Shown one piece after another: positions 29,262 through 37,236 of a stretch of 64,000 bases of DNA. Origin of the DNA: Labrys miyagiensis (lineage in GTDB: Bacteria > Pseudomonadota > Alphaproteobacteria > Rhizobiales > Labraceae); contig NZ_BSPC01000011.1 of assembly GCF_030160835.1 (NCBI RefSeq), forward strand, positions 124,001 to 188,000, written 5' to 3'. The translations under genes and the position numbers were made by a program. The notes below the pieces were generated by a model. It was given only the letters and a program-made list of their open reading frames with translations, had not been told where the DNA came from and ran no database searches. The first letter of the stretch is position 1; the number at the start of each line of letters is the position of its first letter.

Positions 29262-30446
29262 ATGGACATTCATGAATATCAGGCCAAGGAGATCCTCTCC
29301 CGCTTCGGAGTCGCCATTCCGCGCGGCGGCCTCGCCTACTCGCCCGAGCAGGCGACCTATCGCGCTCGCGAGATCGGCGGTTCGCGCTGGGTGGTGAAAG
29401 CCCAGATCCACTCCGGGGCCCGTGGCAAGGCTGGCGGCATCCGCCTCTGCGCAAACGATGTCGAGATCTCCGATGCGGCCGATGCCCTGCTGGGGCGGCG
29501 CCTCGTCACCTCGCAGACCGGGCCGCGCGGCAAGCTGATCTCGCGCCTCTATGTCGAGGCGGCCTCGGAGGTCGACCGCGAATATTATCTCGGCTTCGTG
29601 ATGGACCGCACCTCGGAGCGGATCATGATCGTCGCTTCGGCCGCAGGCGGCATGGAGATCGAGGACATCGCCGAGAGCAAGCCCGACTCGATCATCCGCC
29701 AGACCGTCGACCCCGCCGTCGGCATGCAGCCTTTCCAGGCCCGCGAGATCGCCTTTGGCCTCGGGCTCGAATCCGACCTGATCGGCAAGGCGGTCGATAC
29801 CATCATGGGTTCCTTCCGCGCCTTCAGGGACCTCGATGCCGCCATGCTCGAGATCAATCCACTGGTGGTCGCCAAGGATGGCTCCCTCGTGGCGCTCGAC
29901 GCCAAGATGTCGTTCGACGACAACGCCTTGTTCCGGCGTCCACAGATCGCCGAACTGCGCGACAAGTCACAGGAGGATGCGCGCGAGACCTATGCCAGCG
30001 ACCGCGGTTTGGCCTATGTCGGCCTAGACGGCCAGATCGGATGCATCATCAATGGCGCGGGGCTCGCCATGGCCACGATGGACATGATCAAGCTTGCCGG
30101 TGGAGAGCCGGCTAACTTTCTCGACATTGGCGGCGGTGCTTCGCCGGAGCGGGTGGCCAAATCGTTCCGCGCGGTGCTGTCCGACAAGAATGTCGAGACG
30201 ATCCTCGTCAATATCTTCGCGGGCATCAACCGCTGCGACTGGGTGGCCGAGGGCGTCATCAAGGCGATCGAGGAGGTCGGGGTGAATGTGCCGCTGGTCG
30301 TGCGCCTGTCCGGAACGAATGCCGAGAAGGGCCTCGCCATCCTGCGCAATTCCGGGCACGCCATCACCACCGCCGAGACGCTGGCGGAAGCCGCGCAAAA
30401 GGCCGTCGCCGCCTGGCGCGCCAGCACGATGAAGAAAGCAAGCTGA
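29262..30446 (+). CDS. mtkA: Malate-CoA ligase, beta subunit (malate thiokinase large subunit)
   Basis: With MtkB this activates L-malate to malyl-CoA using ATP and CoA, feeding Mcl. The 394-residue protein is an ADP-forming, SucC-type ligase: [34 protein letters not shown] (ATP-grasp), EREYYL-like [13 protein letters not shown], and [16 protein letters not shown] (metal site). The ligase domain follows with [20 protein letters not shown] and [14 protein letters not shown]. Sequence alone does not strictly separate it from succinyl-CoA synthetase. The tight position between mcl and mtkB and the absence of TCA genes nearby make the malate enzyme the better reading. ATG 29262 has AAGGAAG upstream. 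Confidence 0.92.
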   Translation: MDIHEYQAKEILSRFGVAIPRGGLAYSPEQATYRAREIGGSRWVVKAQIHSGARGKAGGIRLCANDVEISDAADALLGRRLVTSQTGPRGKLISRLYVEAASEVDREYYLGFVMDRTSERIMIVASAAGGMEIEDIAESKPDSIIRQTVDPAVGMQPFQAREIAFGLGLESDLIGKAVDTIMGSFRAFRDLDAAMLEINPLVVAKDGSLVALDAKMSFDDNALFRRPQIAELRDKSQEDARETYASDRGLAYVGLDGQIGCIINGAGLAMATMDMIKLAGGEPANFLDIGGGASPERVAKSFRAVLSDKNVETILVNIFAGINRCDWVAEGVIKAIEEVGVNVPLVVRLSGTNAEKGLAILRNSGHAITTAETLAEAAQKAVAAWRASTMKKAS

Positions 30447-30457
30447 GGATTGATGGG

Positions 30458-31342
30458 ATGAGCATTCTGATCGACAAGACCACCAAGATCATCATCCAGG
30501 GCTTTACGGGCCGCCTCGGCTCCTTCCACGCCCAAGAGATGGTCGACTATGGCAGCCGCGTGGTCGGCGGCGTGACCCCTGGCAAAGGTGGCTCGACCCA
30601 TTTGGGCCTGCCGGTCTTCAACACCGTCAAGGGAGCGGTAGCGGAAACCGGCGCCACGGCGAGCCTCGTCTTCGTGCCACCGCCTTTTGCCGCCGACTCC
30701 ATTATGGAAGCGGCGGACGCCGGCATCAAGACCTGCGTCTGCATCACCGACGGCATCCCGACGCAGGACATGATCCAGGTGAAGCGCTTCATGCGCCGCT
30801 ACCGCTTCGAGGAGCGCATGCGGTTGATCGGGCCCAATTGCGCCGGCGTCATCACGCCCGGCCAGGCGATGATGGGCATCATGCCGGGCCATATCTACAA
30901 GCCGGGCCGTATCGGGATCGTCGGACGCTCGGGTACGCTTGGCTACGAGGCCGCCTCGCAGATGAAGACCCTCGGCATCGGTGTCTCCACCAGCGTCGGC
31001 ATTGGCGGCGATCCCATCAACGGTTCGTCCTTCAAGGATATTCTCGAGCTCTTCGAGGCCGATGACGGTACCGACGCCGTGGTGCTGATCGGTGAGATCG
31101 GCGGGCCGCAGGAGATGGAGGCGGCGGATTATATCCGTACGTCGATGACTAAGCCGGTCATCGCCTATATTGCCGGCCTGAGTGCGCCGCGCGGCCGCAA
31201 GATGGGGCATGCCGGCGCGATCATCTCGGCATTTGGGGAGGGCGCCGCCGAGAAGGCGACGATCCTGCGCGAAGTCGGCGCGGCCATTGCTCCGACTCCC
31301 TCCGACATCGGCTCCACCGTCGCGCGGGCGCTTGCAGCGTGA
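30458..31342 (+). CDS. mtkB: Malate-CoA ligase, alpha subunit (malate thiokinase small subunit)
   Basis: This subunit carries the CoA-binding fold and the phosphorylated histidine of malate-CoA ligase. The 294-residue SucD-type protein shows [18 protein letters not shown] (CoA domain), [56 protein letters not shown] and [12 protein letters not shown]. The active-site loop is [14 protein letters not shown], with the phospho-His in KMGHAG. It begins 12 bp after mtkA, so the subunits are co-translated. It ends the sga-mcl-mtkA-mtkB unit, and a hairpin follows before the convergent upp gene. Confidence 0.93.
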   Translation: MSILIDKTTKIIIQGFTGRLGSFHAQEMVDYGSRVVGGVTPGKGGSTHLGLPVFNTVKGAVAETGATASLVFVPPPFAADSIMEAADAGIKTCVCITDGIPTQDMIQVKRFMRRYRFEERMRLIGPNCAGVITPGQAMMGIMPGHIYKPGRIGIVGRSGTLGYEAASQMKTLGIGVSTSVGIGGDPINGSSFKDILELFEADDGTDAVVLIGEIGGPQEMEAADYIRTSMTKPVIAYIAGLSAPRGRKMGHAGAIISAFGEGAAEKATILREVGAAIAPTPSDIGSTVARALAA

Positions 31343-31377
31343 GAACGGCGTATCGAGCCGGCTACAGCGATTGCGAT

Positions 31378-31399
31378 TTTCCCGATCAGGCTCGGGAAA
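31378..31399. terminator. Hairpin between convergent mtkB and upp
   Basis: TTTCCCGA (31378-31385) pairs with TCGGGAAA (31392-31399) around a six-base loop. There is no strong T-run on the plus side; on the minus side the stem runs into AAAATCG. Probably a shared, modest terminator. Confidence 0.5.
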
Positions 31400-31411
31400 G
31401 TCCGCCCCTGG

Positions 31412-32041
31412 CTACTTGGTCCCGTAGATCCGGTCCCCCGCGTCCCCCAGGCCCGGCACGATATAGCCGTGATCGTTGAGGTGGCTGTCGACCGCGGCCG
31501 TCCAGATCTTCACGTCGGGATGGGCTTCGCGCAGGCGCTTGATGCCCTCGGGGGCGGCCAGGAGGCAGACGAAGCGGATGTCCTTCACGTCGCGCGCCTT
31601 CAGCCGCTCGATGGCGGCGACGGCGGAGTTGGCGGTGGCGAGCATCGGGTCGAGCACGATGACGAGGCGCTCGGCCACATCGGGCGGGGCCTTGAAGTAA
31701 TATTCGACGGCCTGCAGCGTCTGCGGGTCGCGGTAGATGCCGATATGGGCGACGCGGGCCGAGGGCACGAGGTCGAGCATGCCTTCGAGGAAGCCTTCGC
31801 CGGCGCGCAGGATGGGGGCGAGCACCAGCTTCTTGCCGGCGACGCGGGGCGCCATCATCTTCTCCAGCGGCGTTTCGATCTCGACCTTTTCGAGCGGCAG
31901 GTCGCGCGTCACCTCGTAGCAGAGCAGGCGGCCGACTTCGTTGAGCAATTGGCGGAAGCCCTTGGTGGAGCGGTTCTTGTCCCGCATCAAAGTGAGCTTA
32001 TGCTGCACCAGCGGGTGATCGACGACTGTCACGCCTTCCAT
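31412..32041 (-). CDS. upp: Uracil phosphoribosyltransferase
   Basis: The salvage enzyme makes UMP from uracil and PRPP. The 209-residue protein starts [21 protein letters not shown] and carries [21 protein letters not shown]. The PRPP-binding loop is [20 protein letters not shown], and the end is [19 protein letters not shown], the uracil-binding C-terminus of the family. All motifs are in order and the length is standard. The start has GGGAG upstream. It is divergent from rpoN. Confidence 0.96.
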   Translation of the reverse strand: MEGVTVVDHPLVQHKLTLMRDKNRSTKGFRQLLNEVGRLLCYEVTRDLPLEKVEIETPLEKMMAPRVAGKKLVLAPILRAGEGFLEGMLDLVPSARVAHIGIYRDPQTLQAVEYYFKAPPDVAERLVIVLDPMLATANSAVAAIERLKARDVKDIRFVCLLAAPEGIKRLREAHPDVKIWTAAVDSHLNDHGYIVPGLGDAGDRIYGTK

Positions 32042-32169
32042 CGGGGTCTCCCTTAATCGGCCATTCCCTCTACCTAGCCGATTTCGCGCGCGGGGTAAGG
32101 CGTCGCGACGCGCCTTCCACGTCTTTCATCATCGAGGCGTGACATTTTGTGACATGCATGCCAAACAGG

Positions 32170-32185
32170 TGGCGCGAAACTTGCA
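32170..32185 (+). promoter_or_regulatory. Sigma-54 (-24/-12) promoter upstream of rpoN
   Basis: TGGCGCGAAACTTGCA has the -24 GG at 32171-32172 and the -12 GC at 32183-32184, with ten bases between, matching TGGCACG-N4-TTGCW except one base. Transcription would start near 32196, inside the longest possible rpoN frame, which supports the downstream ATG at 32259. Confidence 0.65.
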
Positions 32186-32258
32186 TCGAGCTGTCGCCTG
32201 GAAGGCGTGGCCCGTGCAGGATCGTTCCCGACCCTGGCAATCTGAACGGGCCCCGAGT

Positions 32259-33791
32259 ATGGCGTTGTCGCAAAGGCTTGAGTTCCGCCAGACGCAGTCG
32301 CTGGTGATGACGCCGCAGCTGATGCAGGCGATCAAGCTCCTTCAGCTCTCCAATCTCGATCTCAACGCCTATGTCGAAGCCGAGCTCGAGCGCAATCCCG
32401 TGCTCGACCGCGCCGACGGCGAGCTCTCGCGCGAGCCGGAAATCCTGGCGCCGGCCCCTGCAAGCGATCCGGCCGATGGCGACTGGCTGCACGAGGACAT
32501 GGCCCCCTCGCGCGAGGCGCTCGAGCAGGGACTCGGTACCGATCTCGACAATGTCTTCCCGGATGAGCGCCCGCCCGAACGCGCGCAGGCGCCGGCGGCG
32601 ATCGAGCAGCTTTCTGGCAGCGACCCCTATGTCTCGTCCTGGTCCAATGTCGGGGCCGGCGGTCATGGCGGCGAAGACGACATCAATTTCGAGGGGCTGG
32701 CGGCGGCGGAGATCTCGCTCGCCGACCACCTGGAGGAGCAGCTCGCGCTGGCGGTGGAAGACCCGCGCCGTCGGCTGATCGGCCATTTCATCATCGATCT
32801 CATCGATGAGACCGGCTATTTCACCGGCAGCGTCGAGGAGATCGCCGAGCGGCTTGTAGCGTCGCCGGGTGAGGTGGAGGCGGTGCTGCGCGTCGTGCAG
32901 GGCTTCGAGCCCTCCGGCGTCGGCGCGCGTTCGCTGAAGGAGTGCCTGGCGATCCAGCTTGCCGAGCGCGACCGGCTCGATCCCGCCATGGCCGTGATGC
33001 TCGACAATCTCGAACTCGTCGCCAAGCGCAACATCGCAAGCCTGCGCCGCCTGTGCGGCGTCGACGAGGAGGATGTCGTCGAGATGATCGCCGAGCTGCG
33101 CGCCCTCACACCGAAGCCCGGCCTCGCCTTCGGCTCGATGCCCATCCAGCCGGTGGTGCCCGATGTGCTGCTGCGCGCCGCGCCCGACGGCACCTGGCTG
33201 GTCGAGCTCAATGCCGACACGCTGCCGCGCGTGCTGGTCAACCAGACCTATTATTCCAAGGTGGCGCGCACCGCCCGCAACGAGGCGGACAAGATCTTTC
33301 TCGCGGAGGCCCTGCAGACCGCCAACTGGCTCACCCGCAGCCTGGAGCAGCGCGCCCGCACCATCCTGAAGGTCGCCACCGAGATCGTGCGCCAGCAGGA
33401 TGCCTTCTTCGCGCTCGGTATCCAGTATCTGAGGCCGCTGAACCTGAAGACGGTGGCCGATGCCATCGGCATGCATGAATCGACGGTGTCGCGCGTGACG
33501 GCCAACAAGTTCATCGCCTCAGCCCGCGGCCTGTTCGAGCTCAAATATTTCTTCACCGCCTCGATCTCCAATGCCGAGGGCGGCGAGGCGCATTCCGCCG
33601 AGGCCGTGCGCCACCGCATCCGCCAGATGATCGACGCCGAAGCGCCCGATGCTATCCTCTCCGACGACACCATCGTGACCCTGCTGCGCGAGGCCGGCAT
33701 CGACATCGCCCGGCGCACCGTGGCCAAATATCGCGAATCGATGCGGATCTCCTCCTCGGTCGAACGGCGGCGGGAAAAGGCGGGGCGATAG
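32259..33791 (+). CDS. rpoN: RNA polymerase sigma-54 factor
   Basis: The alternative sigma factor for nitrogen and other activator-dependent genes. The 510-residue protein has region I (QRLEFRQTQSLVMTPQLMQ then AIKLLQLSNLDL, Gln/Leu-rich, activator-responsive) and an acidic linker (about 60-150). The core-binding domain follows, with the HTH segment LKTVADAIGMHESTVSRVTANKF and the RpoN box ARRTVAKYRE near the C-terminus. ATG 32259 fits homology and lies downstream of the sigma-54 promoter; an in-frame extension to 32139 would cross that promoter. Unusually, the common neighbours lptB (upstream) and hpf/ptsN (downstream) are absent here. Confidence 0.96.
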   Translation: MALSQRLEFRQTQSLVMTPQLMQAIKLLQLSNLDLNAYVEAELERNPVLDRADGELSREPEILAPAPASDPADGDWLHEDMAPSREALEQGLGTDLDNVFPDERPPERAQAPAAIEQLSGSDPYVSSWSNVGAGGHGGEDDINFEGLAAAEISLADHLEEQLALAVEDPRRRLIGHFIIDLIDETGYFTGSVEEIAERLVASPGEVEAVLRVVQGFEPSGVGARSLKECLAIQLAERDRLDPAMAVMLDNLELVAKRNIASLRRLCGVDEEDVVEMIAELRALTPKPGLAFGSMPIQPVVPDVLLRAAPDGTWLVELNADTLPRVLVNQTYYSKVARTARNEADKIFLAEALQTANWLTRSLEQRARTILKVATEIVRQQDAFFALGIQYLRPLNLKTVADAIGMHESTVSRVTANKFIASARGLFELKYFFTASISNAEGGEAHSAEAVRHRIRQMIDAEAPDAILSDDTIVTLLREAGIDIARRTVAKYRESMRISSSVERRREKAGR

Positions 33792-33862
33792 GGGAAGAGG
33801 TCGGAAGGCACACACGATTGGGCGAGATGAGACGTGTGAGAAAAAAGGTGCGCCGTCGAAGT

Positions 33863-34051
33863 CCCCTCGCCCCGTTCTTACGGGGAGAGGATAGAGGTGA
33901 GGGGCTGCGTGACATTGGCGGGATTATTTTCTTAAATAAATCAAAGAGATAAGATGCGTCGGTGCGTCACCCCGATTTATATCACGCCAATCCCAGAGGT
34001 CCTGCACTGCCCCTCACCTCTATCCTCTCCCCGTAAGAACGGGGCGAGGGG
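33863..34051. repeat. Perfect 42-bp inverted repeat flanking a 105-bp spacer
   Basis: The left arm (33863-33904) starts CCCCTCGCCCCGTTCTTACG and ends GAGGTGAGGGG; the right arm (34010-34051) is its complement without mismatch. Each arm also contains the small hairpin CCCCGTTCTTACGGGG. The spacer is more AT-rich. This type of palindrome is common between genes in rhizobia. It occupies most of the 380-bp gap after rpoN, which holds no gene. Confidence 0.85.
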
Positions 34052-34172
34052 GCGCAACCGGCCCGCCTTATTCCGAGATGCCCTATCTCGCTCAGCCGAA
34101 TGACAGCGTTGTCTCTATCGTCAGCACCCGGCTAAGCTGGCACGAAAGAACCGCACGCAGCAGGAGGAACCG

Positions 34173-35120
34173 ATGGCCAGAATCGCCATCGTCGGAACGG
34201 GATTTGTCGGCCGGGCCTGGGCGATTTCCTATGCCCGCGCCGGCTATGACATCGCGCTGTGGGATCAGGATGCGGACGCGGCCAGGAAGGCGCTGGACTA
34301 CATCGTCGGCGTGCTCCCGGATCTCGCGGCCAACGATCTGACCGATGGTCAGGCGCCCGAGGTCATTCTCGACCGTCTCAAGCCCGTGGCCAGGCTCGCC
34401 GAAGCGCTGGAAGGCGTTGACCATGTCCAGGAGAACACGCCGGAGAACCTGGAGGTCAAGCGCGCCGTCTTCGCCGAGCTCGACCGGCTCGCCGCGCCCG
34501 AAGCCGTGCTGGCCTCCTCGACCTCGGCCCTGCTGCCATCCGCCTTCACCGAAGGCCTGCCGGGCCGGCGGCGTTGCCTGGTCGTCCACCCCTTGAACCC
34601 GCCTTATCTCATCCCCGCCGCCGAACTGGTGCCGGCGCCCTGGACGTCGCCGGAGACGATGGAACGTACCGCGGACCTGCTGCGCCGGGCCGGGCATGCG
34701 CCGATCGTGATGAAGCGCGAGATCGATGGCTTCCTGATGAATCGCCTGCAGGGGGCGCTGCTGGAGGAGGCCTTCCGCCTGGTGGCAGACGGCTATGCCT
34801 CTGTCGAGGACGTCGATATCGGCCTGCGCGACGGGCTGGCGCTGCGCTGGTCCTTCATGGGGCCGTTCGAGACCATCGATCTCAACGCGCCGGGCGGGGT
34901 GCGCGACTATGTGCTGCGCTACCAGCAGATCTATTCGAACATCTTCCCCTCGATGCAGCGCCGGGTCGACTGGGCCGGCCCGGTGATCGAGACCGTCGAG
35001 GCCGACCGGCGCAAGCGCCTGCCGCCCAGCGATCTCGGCCGCCGCGCCATGTGGCGCGATCGGCAACTAATGGCGCTCGCCGCCCATAAGAGACGCACTC
35101 GAAGGGAACTCGGAGACTGA
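34173..35120 (+). CDS. 3-hydroxyacyl-CoA dehydrogenase-family oxidoreductase (lambda-crystallin / L-gulonate 3-dehydrogenase-like)
   Basis: A 315-residue NAD-dependent dehydrogenase. The N-terminal Rossmann motif is RIAIVGTGFVGRAWAISYARAG (GxGxxG). HVQENTPENLEVKRAVFAELD and LASSTSALLPS follow. VVHPLNPPYLIPAAELVPAPWT carries the catalytic His and the Asn of the HPLNPP signature. The C-terminal domain has DGFLMNRLQGALLEEAFRLV. The single-domain length and HPLNPP motif are those of the lambda-crystallin/gulonate and carnitine dehydrogenase subgroup rather than of fatty-acid beta-oxidation. It overlaps nothing and is followed at once by mmcB (start one base after the stop). Confidence 0.85.
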   Translation: MARIAIVGTGFVGRAWAISYARAGYDIALWDQDADAARKALDYIVGVLPDLAANDLTDGQAPEVILDRLKPVARLAEALEGVDHVQENTPENLEVKRAVFAELDRLAAPEAVLASSTSALLPSAFTEGLPGRRRCLVVHPLNPPYLIPAAELVPAPWTSPETMERTADLLRRAGHAPIVMKREIDGFLMNRLQGALLEEAFRLVADGYASVEDVDIGLRDGLALRWSFMGPFETIDLNAPGGVRDYVLRYQQIYSNIFPSMQRRVDWAGPVIETVEADRRKRLPPSDLGRRAMWRDRQLMALAAHKRRTRRELGD

Positions 35121-35121
35121 C

Positions 35122-35595
35122 GTGTCGCTGCCGGTCCTGCCCGTCGACGGCCGCCAGTCGGCCGCTGCCCTGACCATCCAGCGAGGTGCCAGCCGTCTGT
35201 TGCGCCAACATGGCCTGGCGCCGGTGCCGGAGGTGACGCTGCCGAACGGGCGGCGCGCCGATCTCGCCGCCATCGGCCGCAAGGGCGAGATCTGGATCGT
35301 GGAGATCAAGTCCTCGGTGATCGACTTCCAGGTCGACCGCAAATGGCCCGATTATCTCGGTTTTTGCGACCGCCTGTTCTTCGCCGTCGGCCCCGATTTC
35401 CCGCTGACGCTCCTGCCGGAAGAAGCCGGCGTCATGGTCGCCGACGCCTATGGCGGCACGCTCCTGCGCGAGGCGCCCGAACAGAAGCTCGCCGCGCCCA
35501 CCCGCAAGGTGATGACCCTGCACCTCGCCCGCCTCGCCGCCGCGCGCCTGCATCAGGCGATGGATCCGGAAGGGGCGTTCGGGTTCGGGGAGTGA
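35122..35595 (+). CDS. mmcB: MmcB-family DNA repair protein
   Basis: A 157-residue protein with a PD-(D/E)XK nuclease-like core: RLLRQHGLAPVPEVTLPNGRRADLAAIGRKGEIWIVEIKSS, where the Asp in RRADL, the Glu and the Lys in VEIKSS make the motif. VDRKWPDYLGFCDRLFFAV and FPLTLLPEEAGVMVADAYGG follow, as in Caulobacter MmcB, a LexA-controlled mitomycin-C tolerance protein. Translation starts with GTG one base after the upstream stop, so coupling is likely. No clear SOS box was seen. Confidence 0.88.
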   Translation: MSLPVLPVDGRQSAAALTIQRGASRLLRQHGLAPVPEVTLPNGRRADLAAIGRKGEIWIVEIKSSVIDFQVDRKWPDYLGFCDRLFFAVGPDFPLTLLPEEAGVMVADAYGGTLLREAPEQKLAAPTRKVMTLHLARLAAARLHQAMDPEGAFGFGE

Positions 35596-35766
35596 GGAAC
35601 TCGGAATGAGGCGTCCGAGCAGAAGGCGGGAACCATGGTGCCTGATCCAGTCGATGTTGCCGCTCTCCGCTTGCTCCCGCCCGGCGCATCGTGATCTATG
35701 GAAGGAGCGGGCGCGAGGGCTGCCGCAAGGCTCCATATGGGAGAAGGCCGTCGCCCGAGGAGGAAT

Positions 35767-36276
35767 ATGTCCATGGAAATGAGCGGTTCGCAGCGCATCG
35801 AGGCTTCCCGTGAGAAGGTCTGGGAAGGCATGAACAATCCCGAGATTCTCAAGCAGTGCATTCCGGGCTGCGAGTCGATCGAAATGACTTCGCCCACCGA
35901 GATGGTAGCCAAGGCGGTGCTGAAGATCGGGCCGGTGAAGGCGACCTTCAACGGCAAGGTCACCCTGTCGGATCTTGATCCGCCCAATGGCTATACGATC
36001 ACGGGCGAGGGGCAGGGCGGCGTCGCCGGCTTTGCCAAGGGTGGCGCCAAGGTGCGGCTCGAAGCCGAAGGCGAGGGGGCGACCATTCTCCACTACGACG
36101 CCAAGGCCGATGTCGGCGGCAAGATCGCCCAGCTTGGCGCCCGCCTGATCGACGGTACCGCGAAGAAGCTGGCGGGGGATTTCTTCGAGAAGTTCGGGCA
36201 GGCGATTGCGCCCAAGGCGGAGGGGGAGGCTCCGGCGGAGCCGGAGAAGAAGAAAGGCTGGTTCGGGAAGAAGTAA
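35767..36276 (+). CDS. CoxG-like carbon monoxide dehydrogenase subunit G (SRPBCC family)
   Basis: A 169-residue START/SRPBCC-fold protein. It begins MSGSQRIEASREKVWEGMNNPEILKQCIPGCESIE, the CoxG signature, and continues with ATFNGKVTLSDLDPPNGYTI and GQGGVAGFAKGGAKVRLEAEGEGATIL. CoxG proteins help recruit or insert CO dehydrogenase at the membrane, but lone copies without coxMSL, as here, are common and their job is unclear. The C-terminus is a short acidic/Lys tail (EKKKGWFGKK). The start at 35767 has a very good AGGAGGAAT; an in-frame extension to 35698 is not needed. Confidence 0.88.
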   Translation: MSMEMSGSQRIEASREKVWEGMNNPEILKQCIPGCESIEMTSPTEMVAKAVLKIGPVKATFNGKVTLSDLDPPNGYTITGEGQGGVAGFAKGGAKVRLEAEGEGATILHYDAKADVGGKIAQLGARLIDGTAKKLAGDFFEKFGQAIAPKAEGEAPAEPEKKKGWFGKK

Positions 36277-36277
36277 C

Positions 36278-36442
36278 CTGGGAGCGCGGACATCCTGTCC
36301 GCTCTTGAAACGATAAATTAGAAGAACTGGGGCGCCCTTGTTAAAGGCCGCGACCGTTTCAGGGCTCGACATGGGATGATCGCCGAGCCCTCTCCGGCGT
36401 GCGGGTCGTTTCAAGAGGCAGACAAGATGTCCGCACTCCCAG
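36278..36442. repeat. REPIN-like element, copy F, overlapping the 3' end of trmB
   Basis: The left arm is CTGGGAGCGCGGACATCCTG and on to CTCTTGAAACGA (36278-36313). The right arm (36406-36442) is a mutated partner (AAGAGGCAGACAAGATGTCC). Between them GGGCTCG (36362-36368) and CGAGCCC (36384-36390) form a hairpin. The trmB stop (36411-36413) lies inside the right arm. Confidence 0.82.
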
Positions 36443-37178
36443 CAATTCGCCGGAATGTGAAATACGCACCCCGCCGCCCCTCGCGCAGCGCTTTCGCCTC
36501 ATATCGCGTCGAGCGCCAGCCCTCCCAGGGCGTCAGCCAGTCGGACTGGCGCTCCGCCGTCCAGACGAAATCCGGCGAGCGGGCGATGCGGGCCAGCGCA
36601 TAGGCGGCGTAATCGTCGATGTCGGTGGCGAAGCGCAGCTCGCCGCCCGGCTTCAGGATGCGGGCAAGGCGCGCCAGCATGTCCTCGCCCAGGAAGCGGC
36701 GCTTGCGGTGGCGGCGCTTGGGCCAGGGGTCGGGATAGAGCAGGTAGATGCGTGCGATCGATGCCTCGGGCAACCATTCCACCACCGCCTTGGCGTCATC
36801 GTCCCACAGGCGGATATTGGCGAGCCCGTTCTGCTCGATCTGGGACAGCATCTTGGCGGTGCCGTTGATATAGGCCTCGCAGCCGATGAAGCCGACATCC
36901 GGGTTCTCGCCGGCGCGCTGGGTGAGATGCTCGCCGCCGCCGAAGCCGATCTCCAGCCAGATGTCGCCGACGGCGGTCGGGAACAGCGTGCGCAGATCGG
37001 TGGGGGCAGAGGTGTCGAGATCGAGCCGCAGGTCCGGTAGGGCGCCCGCCATCAGGCCGGCATGGCCCTTACGCAGAGTCTTGCCCTTGCGCCGCCCGAA
37101 AAAGGCGCCGTGGCCGCGCTGCGGTGGCTCCACGCCATTCTGCGTGTCGTCGTTTTCGACCGTCACTGTCGTCCCCAT
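36411..37178 (-). CDS. trmB: tRNA (guanine-N7-)-methyltransferase
   Basis: This methylates G46 in the tRNA variable loop using SAM. The 255-residue protein shows WLEIGFGGGEHL (SAM motif), VGFIGCEAYINGTAKML, IYLLYPDPWPKRRHRKRRFL (the TrmB signature with catalytic Asp), LARILKPGGELRFATDIDDYA and the substrate motif TRYEAKA. The last residues, GSADILSAS, are encoded by the right arm of REPIN copy F, so the native C-terminus ends near FTFRRIA. ATG 37178 stands right after the metK terminator; a GTG at 37196 inside that hairpin is less likely. It is the last gene of the lnt-praR-metK-trmB block. Confidence 0.94.
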   Translation of the reverse strand: MGTTVTVENDDTQNGVEPPQRGHGAFFGRRKGKTLRKGHAGLMAGALPDLRLDLDTSAPTDLRTLFPTAVGDIWLEIGFGGGEHLTQRAGENPDVGFIGCEAYINGTAKMLSQIEQNGLANIRLWDDDAKAVVEWLPEASIARIYLLYPDPWPKRRHRKRRFLGEDMLARLARILKPGGELRFATDIDDYAAYALARIARSPDFVWTAERQSDWLTPWEGWRSTRYEAKALREGRRGAYFTFRRIAGSADILSAS

Positions 37179-37180
37179 AG

Positions 37181-37213
37181 AAAAAGCCTTCCCCACTAAC
37201 GCGGGAAAGGCTT
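37181..37213 (-). terminator. metK terminator overlapping the trmB ribosome-binding site
   Basis: On the minus strand AAGCCTT-T-CCC (37213-37203) pairs with GGG-AAGGCTT (37193-37184), followed by three further T (37183-37181). The 3' arm contains GGGGAAGG, the only Shine-Dalgarno-like sequence for the trmB ATG at 37178. Confidence 0.75.
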
Positions 37214-37236
37214 CTTAATGCAGTTGGCTGTGAAGA

